From Treponema sp. (GTDB taxonomy: Bacteria > Spirochaetota > Spirochaetia > Treponematales > Treponemataceae): a DNA stretch of 64,000 nt. The notes beneath the pieces are model-generated. The model was given only the letters and a program-made list of their open reading frames with translations, had not been told where the DNA came from and did no database searches. Positions within the stretch are counted from its first letter, which is position 1. Each line of letters begins with the position of its first letter. Position numbers and translations under genes: made by a program. The stretch is taken from positions 434,001-498,000 of the forward strand of contig JAEESN010000001.1 of assembly GCA_016286365.1 (NCBI GenBank), in the 5' to 3' direction. Below, in pieces: positions 58,481-64,000 of this stretch.

Positions 58481-58498
58481 CCGCAGTGCGGCTTTTTC
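58481..58498 (-). terminator. Small hairpin between the tmRNA 3'-end copies
   Basis: AAAGCCGC-AGT-GCGGCTTT with a T-rich flank on the plus strand. A second inverted repeat, GTTGGGGG / CCCCCAAC, lies at 58519-58544. Neither is tied to a gene; they may belong to an inserted remnant. Confidence 0.4.
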
Positions 58499-58573
58499 TT
58501 CTTTAGCGGGGGGTGTTGGGGGTGGCGCTGAACCCCCAACAAAGCAATTTCCATTTATAAATCATTTCCCAAC

Positions 58574-58606
58574 AAAAAAAGCGCCTTATAAAGGCGCTTT
58601 TTTTAT
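58574..58606 (-). terminator. Intrinsic terminator of tmRNA
   Basis: Minus strand: AAAAAAAGCGCC and GGCGCTTTTTTT pair around a short AT loop, starting right after the mature tmRNA 3' end. Confidence 0.9.
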
Positions 58607-58607
58607 T

Positions 58608-58985
58608 TGGAGATGGGGGGAATTGAACCCCCGTCCGAAAAAGTAAACCAGGTACATCTACAGGTTTAGTTATGCGAGGTGGTTGTCGGGAGCCGGTAGC
58701 AGCATAACAAGCGTCGCCTCCGTATTCTGATAAAGTGTCCCTTATACATTACAGAAACTGTATAAGGCAAGTCCCGAAAGGTGAAAGAACATCATCCGGC
58801 GCGGAACAGAGCCAGTTGAGTTCCTGCACGGCTACTTACGCAGCGAGTGCTTCTGCTTCGAAAGCTTCATCAGCTTCTTCTTCTTTTCTTGCGAAAATTG
58901 CAGTTATTGTTTCGTCAGTTTAAGGAACCTTCACTCCTACCTGCAATACAAGATTTCCCAATTCCGTCGAAACCGGGACATCCCC
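58608..58985 (-). ncRNA. ssrA: Transfer-messenger RNA (tmRNA)
   Basis: About 378 nt. The 5' end GGGGATG pairs with the 3' end CATCTCC (one G-U); the conserved 5' segment GTCCCGGTTTCGACGGAATT and the 3' T-arm GGGGGTTCAATTCCCCC are present, and CCA is not encoded. The resume codon is GCA at 58899-58901 after TAACT, and the tag ORF runs to a TAA at 58836-58838. It encodes 21 residues ending EALAA, rich in Glu and Ala. It rescues stalled ribosomes with SmpB. The promoter is at 58999-59027. Confidence 0.96.
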
Positions 58986-58998
58986 AGATGCAAAATCA

Positions 58999-59027
58999 AA
59001 TATAATATCAAAAAGTCAATAAGTCAA
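58999..59027 (-). promoter_or_regulatory. tmRNA promoter
   Basis: Minus strand: -35 TTGACT (59022-59027), 17 bp, -10 TATATT (58999-59004), 13 bp before the mature 5' end. Confidence 0.8.
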
Positions 59028-59112
59028 CAAAAAACAAAGAAAATAATCAGTTTTAAAGTATAAGTTTAATTAAATTAAATTTACCGTATGCATGAATATC
59101 AGGCAAAAATAA

Positions 59113-60645
59113 TCAAACTGTATAAACTTTCATCGGCTCTGCTTTTCCGCGGATTGGAGCATTATCAACAAGCTTAAATCCATCAGCTTCACTACCCTCT
59201 GCTTCTTTTATAAACCTTAGGGCATTTTCGGAAATCAAAAGCTGAACGCGGTATGTTTTACACAAAGATTCAATTCTACTTGCAGTATTTACAGCATCAC
59301 CGATTACTGTATATTCCATGCGGTTTTCGGCTCCGATGATTCCGGCAAAAACTTCGCCTGTATGAATACCTATTCCAAAATTAATTTCCGGTAATCCTTC
59401 TTTTTTAAAATCCTGATTAATCAGTTTAAGAGTCTGAATCATTTCTTTTGCTGCAAGGAAGGCATCAAGGCTGGAATTTTTTGAATCAACCGGCGCTCCA
59501 AAAATAGCCATAATTGCATCACCGATATATTTATTAATAATTCCATTGTGATTTGTAATGCATTTTCCAAGCTCTGTAAAATATTTATTTAACAAAGTTA
59601 CGACAGAAGGTGCCGACATATTTTCACTCATTGCTGTAAAATTTCTTATATCGCAGAATAAAATTGTTACTTTACGAACTTCACCTTTACGCTCAACATT
59701 GCGGCTTTCTTTCATAAGATAATCACGGACTTCAGGATCTACAATCTTTCCAAAAGTATCGCGCATGAATTCTTTTTCTTCGAGCGAGACTGCCATGTCG
59801 TTAAAGCTGTCGGCAAGCATTCCAAGTTCATCTGCAGTAACGATTTTTACGCGGCTTTTATAATCTCCATTTTTAATATTTTCTGCAGCCTTTGTAAGAC
59901 TTCCAAGCGGATTTATGATGATTTTTGAAAGAGAAATCGTGATGATAAAGGCAAAAACAAGGAATAAAAGCGAAATAATAATCATATTATATTCAACAGG
60001 ATTTCCGGCATTTACCTGCGAAATTACATTTGCAGAAAGAAGGAGTAAAATCGGGAATACAGAGCTGATTATAAAACAGAAAATCAAAAGATGAGAAAAC
60101 TTTGGATGAACAGAATGTTTTGAATATTTTATATGACCTTCCGGGAAGATTTTTGGAAGAAGAATGGAACGGTTCAAAAGTTCAATAAAAAGATAAGATA
60201 CGGTCCAGGCTGTCATTCCCGAAATCAAAGCAAATGCCCATGAAGAAAGTAAAACCATTTTAATCTGAATACCCATTGTTGCTTTTGCATAAAAAACAAA
60301 AGGGAGTTCAAGAAAATAATAAACATTCCAGCCGATTACACTCGAAAGCGAATAAACAGACGGAATTTCTACGATTTTTTTCATCAGGTTATCTTTATTC
60401 TTAAAAAGATTTTTTGAATAAAAATAACATACTAAAGTTGGGATAAGAAAGGCAGGCAGAATACAAATATTCGAAAGATTTGATTTACTTATATAAGCCG
60501 ACCAGATTCTCATATCTTCTGACTGTAAAAGCCAGTTTGGAGTAGAAATTGAAACCGGGACAATTATCGCAACTATATTCGAAAAGATGATTATAAGACC
60601 GTAAATGCGGGTCATGTTTGCAATTTTTTTAACGTCGTAATTCAT
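59113..60645 (-). CDS. Membrane class III adenylate cyclase with HAMP domain
   Basis: 510 aa. Six N-terminal membrane helices (up to about residue 245) are followed by a HAMP linker (KIIINPLGSLTKAAENIKNGDYKSRV) and a class III cyclase domain: TILFCDIRNFTAMSENM (metal Asp), NKYIGDAIMAIFGAP (second metal Asp, with a Lys suited to adenine) and EYTVIGDAVNTASRIES (base-selecting Asp). The pattern predicts ATP to cAMP. No Shine-Dalgarno is present: an extended -10 TGATATAAT (60652-60660) ends six bases before the ATG, so the mRNA is probably leaderless. Confidence 0.92.
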   Translation of the reverse strand: MNYDVKKIANMTRIYGLIIIFSNIVAIIVPVSISTPNWLLQSEDMRIWSAYISKSNLSNICILPAFLIPTLVCYFYSKNLFKNKDNLMKKIVEIPSVYSLSSVIGWNVYYFLELPFVFYAKATMGIQIKMVLLSSWAFALISGMTAWTVSYLFIELLNRSILLPKIFPEGHIKYSKHSVHPKFSHLLIFCFIISSVFPILLLLSANVISQVNAGNPVEYNMIIISLLFLVFAFIITISLSKIIINPLGSLTKAAENIKNGDYKSRVKIVTADELGMLADSFNDMAVSLEEKEFMRDTFGKIVDPEVRDYLMKESRNVERKGEVRKVTILFCDIRNFTAMSENMSAPSVVTLLNKYFTELGKCITNHNGIINKYIGDAIMAIFGAPVDSKNSSLDAFLAAKEMIQTLKLINQDFKKEGLPEINFGIGIHTGEVFAGIIGAENRMEYTVIGDAVNTASRIESLCKTYRVQLLISENALRFIKEAEGSEADGFKLVDNAPIRGKAEPMKVYTV

Positions 60646-60651
60646 TCTTAT

Positions 60652-60660
60652 ATTATATCA
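60652..60660 (-). promoter_or_regulatory. Extended -10 promoter of the cyclase gene
   Basis: Minus strand TGATATAAT, six bases before the ATG at 60645. A poor -35 (CTGAAC) lies 17 bp further upstream. Confidence 0.55.
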
Positions 60661-60707
60661 TCATAAGAAGAAAAGTTCAGAAAAAATGCTGTATTCTAAA
60701 TAATTTC

Positions 60708-61673
60708 TTATAATCTTTCTGTTTTAATGTGAAATACGCTGCCGCAGTTCCTACAGGTAATTTCTAATGGATCTGGTCCGTTTTTCTTTATGTCTTCGAG
60801 TTCTGCCTTTGGAAGATTTCTAATGTGATTTATAAAAAATTCTTCCGAGCACGGGCAGTTAAAGATGATGTCGCGTTTTAAGGTGATTACAGGTTTAAAT
60901 TCACGGAAGAGGCCAACGATTATATCTTCTGAATCAACTTCTTTTTCGCTGTATAAAAGACCAAGGCTCGGGCAGGCTTTGAATGCATTTTCTACCTTCT
61001 GTAAAAGGATTTTATCTTCGTCGCTTTCTTCTACATTGCTGTCGATCCCGCTTCCGCTGTTTTTTATACCACCGGTTTTAGGCATCACCTGAAGATACAT
61101 TGCCCCGGCTCCTGTTACCATCCCTGATTTATCGAACTGGATGCTTGAATTAAAGGCTGTATTTATCTGTTCTGACTGTGCAAAATATTCTGCAAAATCA
61201 AGGGCTATGTTTCCGTTTTCTACATAAACAGAACTCATCTGGGGAAGCTTATCGTCTTTATGCATTCTGGAAAAACTTAAAGTTCCACCGCCTAAAAATG
61301 GTTTTAAATCCCAGGAATCAAGTGGTTTTTCGAGGGGAATATTTTCGTTAAAAAGGTAGCCTCTTATAAAGCCTGCAGAATCAGCTTCGATTGAATATCC
61401 ACCGGCTGGACCGTTACCTTCGAATTTAATTGCAAGATTTTCTTTATCCTTCATCATTGGGATTGTGAGGGCTCCGCATAAGGCTGCCTGTCCGAGTATA
61501 TATGTTTCTAAAATCCCAAGTTTATGCTGTGCTCTTATCTGATTTACAAAACGTGTGCCATTAAACAAAGCTCCGCGGATTCTGCCATCAGCCATTGTAA
61601 AAAGATGGAGTTTATCTTCTTCGGAAGTTTTTAAAAAATTTTGGATTTCCTTTTCTAATTCTGCTTTAATCAT
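60708..61673 (-). CDS. hslO: Redox-regulated chaperone Hsp33
   Basis: 321 aa. The Hsp33 N-terminal fold is recognisable (IRGALFNGTRFVNQIRAQHKLGILETYILGQAALCGALTIPMMK, GGYSIEADSAGFIRGYL). The C-terminal redox switch holds the zinc cysteines CPC and CRNC. Oxidation releases zinc and activates holdase function in the cytoplasm. An acidic insert lies near residue 215. A TATATT element seven bases before the ATG and no Shine-Dalgarno suggest a leaderless message. Confidence 0.93.
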   Translation of the reverse strand: MIKAELEKEIQNFLKTSEEDKLHLFTMADGRIRGALFNGTRFVNQIRAQHKLGILETYILGQAALCGALTIPMMKDKENLAIKFEGNGPAGGYSIEADSAGFIRGYLFNENIPLEKPLDSWDLKPFLGGGTLSFSRMHKDDKLPQMSSVYVENGNIALDFAEYFAQSEQINTAFNSSIQFDKSGMVTGAGAMYLQVMPKTGGIKNSGSGIDSNVEESDEDKILLQKVENAFKACPSLGLLYSEKEVDSEDIIVGLFREFKPVITLKRDIIFNCPCSEEFFINHIRNLPKAELEDIKKNGPDPLEITCRNCGSVFHIKTERL

Positions 61674-61786
61674 ATTTAATAATATAATGAAAAATCAACA
61701 AAAAAACTATGCATGAAACAAACGTATTTATTACGGCTCTTAATTCATTTGTGCGTGTAGAAATTGTTTCTTGCGGGAAAAATTTT

Positions 61787-63184
61787 CTAGTCGTGAGCCG
61801 TATCGCCTGTGGAAATTTTTTTAATCCATTTTTCACTTTTAAGACGAAAGATACACCATATGGTTTTTATTACCTGATCAATTTTTAAAAAGAAATAAAT
61901 CAAGAAAGCCGGAAGATGAAGATAAAATCCTGCAAGACAGCCAAGCGGAATAGATAAAATCCAGAGCATGCAGTTATCGGCAAGCATAAGCATCTTTGTA
62001 TCCCCGCCACCTCTTAAAACACCCTTTGTCATAATTGAATTTGTAGCCTGGAAGATGATGATTATAGAAATTGAGTCCATTAGGCTTTTTGCAATTATCC
62101 TTGCCTGTTCTGTCGTAGAATAAGAAGAGATGATTAAATCGCTTGCAAAGAATATGAATAAGGCAGAAACCGTACCAAGAGCAAGACCAAGCCCAAGAAA
62201 AAGCCAGCTTTGTTTTACTGTTTTTTCTTTTCCGTATTTTCCAAGAGTCTGTCCTGTGATTATTGCACCCGCCTGGCATACTCCCTGAATAACTACTGTA
62301 CTAAGCTGTTGAGTTACACTTGTAATTGCATTTGCTGCGGTAAAGGCACCTCCAAGATGTCCGATTACCATTGCAACCGTATTATTTCCAAAAGCTAAAA
62401 TACCGTCGCTAATTAAAACCGGAATACAGATTCTTATATACTCACGGATAAGAGATCTTGTGCTTATAAATAAATCACGGATTCGGAATAAAATCTTTTT
62501 ATCCTTAAAGAAAAGATATCCTAAAATCATTCCGGCTTCGAAGATTCTGGAAATAAGGGTTCCTAAAGCAGCACCTGCAACTTCCATTCTTGGTGCTCCA
62601 AAATGACCAAAGATAAAAGCATAGTTTGCAAGAAAGTTTATTCCCAAAGCACCGATGGAAACAAAAAGTGGAAATTTAACCTGCCCTACACTTCGTAAAA
62701 CAATTGTTGTAGTTAAAGAAGCGCCTAAGAAAAAATATGTCGGAACTGACCACTGAAAATATTCAACGCCAAGAAAGATTATCCTCTCTTCATCTGAATA
62801 AGAGTTCATTAAAAGGGCGGGGAAAAAGAATGAAAGAATTGCAAAAACAGAAGCAAGGATGATTGTAAGACGAAGCATTAAGCAGACTGTCTGTTTTAAT
62901 GCACGATCTGTCTGTGGTGTATTACCCTTCTCTGTCTTTTTTAATCCCCAGTATCTTGAAACTAAAACCGAAGCCCCCATTCCAAGTCCCATACATAAAA
63001 TCTGGTAGATGCTTATGAATGAATTTGAAAGCGATGTTGCAGAAAGAGCATCCTGGCTTACCTGAGAAACCATGTTTGTGTCGAGCATGTTAATACCGAC
63101 GGTTATAAAACTCTGAAGGGCAATCGGTAAAGCAAACTTAATGACTTTTTTGTAAAAATCCTTATCTCGCGCAAAAAGAAGCAT
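61787..63184 (-). CDS. MATE family multidrug/Na+ antiporter
   Basis: About 465 aa with twelve hydrophobic helices in two homologous halves. Typical MATE segments are FALPIALQSFITVGINMLDTNMVSQ, the conserved GMGASVLVSRYWG and in the second half AFTAANAITSVTQQLS and QAGAIITGQTLGKYG. It exports drugs or metabolites using a cation gradient. The ATG at 63184 lies one base after the upstream stop; a TTG at 63196 would overlap it. Co-transcribed with the partial gene upstream. Confidence 0.93.
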   Translation of the reverse strand: MLLFARDKDFYKKVIKFALPIALQSFITVGINMLDTNMVSQVSQDALSATSLSNSFISIYQILCMGLGMGASVLVSRYWGLKKTEKGNTPQTDRALKQTVCLMLRLTIILASVFAILSFFFPALLMNSYSDEERIIFLGVEYFQWSVPTYFFLGASLTTTIVLRSVGQVKFPLFVSIGALGINFLANYAFIFGHFGAPRMEVAGAALGTLISRIFEAGMILGYLFFKDKKILFRIRDLFISTRSLIREYIRICIPVLISDGILAFGNNTVAMVIGHLGGAFTAANAITSVTQQLSTVVIQGVCQAGAIITGQTLGKYGKEKTVKQSWLFLGLGLALGTVSALFIFFASDLIISSYSTTEQARIIAKSLMDSISIIIIFQATNSIMTKGVLRGGGDTKMLMLADNCMLWILSIPLGCLAGFYLHLPAFLIYFFLKIDQVIKTIWCIFRLKSEKWIKKISTGDTAHD

Positions 63185-63185
63185 T

Positions 63186-64000
63186 TTAATCAACAAACTC
63201 GAAAGTAAAATTCTCTATATCGAATACAGCGCATTCCCTTACAGGTTCTCCGTAAGTAAGTTTTATTATATGTCCGCTGTAAGTATCTATATACATGTCT
63301 TCTGAAAAATTAATAATCCTTGAGAATGTAAACTTCTTGCCGGCTTTAATAATAGGTCCTTCACTCCAGTCATACTGTGGTGTAATATCATACTGTTCAT
63401 CAGGGATTGCTAAATTCCAGGTCTCGGAAGAAATGGACTGTATGCCAAGATAAGGTAAATCTATGTTACTTGTTGCAGTTAAAGTTACCTTAAGTTTTCT
63501 GCCTTTTTTAATCAGAGTCTTTTCTTTAAAGAATTCTGTCATAAAGAATTCCATATCGCGGCCGGTTGTTTCCCATCCCTTGTCGCCCCAGACATTCTGA
63601 TGGAACTGGATTTTTTTAGAAGCAACTGGTTTTACAGGATAGTTTGATGCAGGTTCATAATCCCTTTTATAATCCAGATTGCTTACTTTTAAAGATACTT
63701 TTAAATCTTTAATATTGATTGAATCGTTATAATCATTATCATCAAGGAATAAGGTTATGTACGAATATGATGTATTATAAATTCTATGTAAAAGCCATGA
63801 ATCAATCGTTATATCAAAAGGTATATCTTTTGTTATACTTTTGACTGAATATATACTTGAATTATCATAATACACTCCGTCTGAATCATAACCGCCAAGA
63901 TGAACCTTCATAGCAGGAATAGTAGAATCTGAAACACCTTTGATGTTTATTGTTAACAGCGAGCCTTTTGGAATTGTTTTATTATCACCGATTAATTCAG
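63186..64000 (-). CDS. Unknown beta-rich protein (5' end cut by window)
   Basis: The frame is open from the right edge (64000) to a TAA at 63186, about 271 residues, and continues beyond the window; the internal ATG at 63911 is not the true start because upstream codons (for example IPKGSLLTINIKG) fit the same fold. The visible part alternates short strands rich in Tyr, Asp and Lys, with no catalytic motif or repeat that I recognise. It resembles secreted beta-sandwich proteins but has no assigned function. It is upstream of the MATE gene with the stop one base before that start. Confidence 0.6.
   Translation of the reverse strand, partial: ELIGDNKTIPKGSLLTINIKGVSDSTIPAMKVHLGGYDSDGVYYDNSSIYSVKSITKDIPFDITIDSWLLHRIYNTSYSYITLFLDDNDYNDSINIKDLKVSLKVSNLDYKRDYEPASNYPVKPVASKKIQFHQNVWGDKGWETTGRDMEFFMTEFFKEKTLIKKGRKLKVTLTATSNIDLPYLGIQSISSETWNLAIPDEQYDITPQYDWSEGPIIKAGKKFTFSRIINFSEDMYIDTYSGHIIKLTYGEPVRECAVFDIENFTFEFVD

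Noticed and set aside
58519..58544. Integron attC site from the GTTGGGGG/CCCCCAAC inverted repeat
   Set aside because: The core-site consensus (GTTRRRY and RYYYAAC) is not met, and no integrase or cassette array is present.
1..64000. CRISPR arrays, insertion sequences and prophage genes
   Set aside because: No regularly spaced repeats, transposase motifs or phage structural genes were seen on reading both strands.

Overview
The window is chromosomal DNA from a spirochaete, most likely a Treponema of the gut, rumen or oral type. Three things point there: a FlaA sheath protein gene, a flbB-fliK-flgD-flgE flagellar block whose FlgE carries the Lys165/Cys178 pair used for lysinoalanine cross-linking in Treponema, and a spiro-SPASM radical SAM protein. 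The DNA is AT-rich. Most transcription units start at a readable TTGACA/TATAAT-type promoter. Genes with ordinary Shine-Dalgarno sites are mixed with unit-first genes that appear to be leaderless. No rRNA, CRISPR array, complete IS element or replication origin was seen.

Layout. 1-4648 (minus): murG, cvpA, holB, sensor kinase and NtrC-type regulator, tightly packed or overlapping; the regulator runs off the left edge. 4753-5657: tRNA-Phe, a divergently transcribed structured small RNA, and a HEPN-domain Abi-like gene; this is the best candidate for an undescribed system. 5727-6632: pseudo-receiver/ankyrin protein. 6711-10630 (minus): flbB-fliK-flgD-flgE with its own promoter and terminator. 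10703-20149: hexokinase, ankyrin protein, PcrA-type helicase, a secreted unknown, a YbiT-like ABC-F ATPase with a degenerate second site, and a DEAD-box helicase. 20322-21329: a Phd/VapC toxin-antitoxin unit with a third small gene. 21398-30957: an RlmK-like methyltransferase, two paralogous membrane proteins, rpmE, rho, bactofilin, lnt, HU, rpsT and an orphan binding protein.

31138-45586: a 57-aa zinc-ribbon protein, plsC, a JAMM-DinG fusion helicase, tRNA-Glu, an alarmone synthetase fused to TPRs, flaA, then a glycan or surface-modification cluster (spiro-SPASM protein, glycosyltransferase-like protein, SpsF-SpsG-methyltransferase fusion, ATP-grasp ligase) that continues into an amidase and a GerMN protein. 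45644-48951 (plus): xseA-xseB-mutL repair operon. 48966-52434: two TPR proteins. 52622-58385 (plus): TPR protein, phosphoesterase, ParB-like protein, then an RsbU-type phosphatase, STAS protein and RsbW-like kinase that form a partner-switching module. 58399-58985: tmRNA, with a partial copy of its 3' end built into a perfect 57-bp palindrome. 59113-64000 (minus): class III adenylate cyclase, Hsp33, a MATE transporter and a truncated unknown gene.

How genes work together. Cell-envelope functions recur (MurG, amidase, bactofilin, Lnt, PlsC, TPR scaffolds). Motility is represented by the hook block and FlaA. Signalling is carried by the two-component pair, alarmone synthetase, cyclase and partner switch. 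Two small defence or addiction modules lie in the more AT-rich stretches. Functions are inferred from motifs read by eye; no database search was run.
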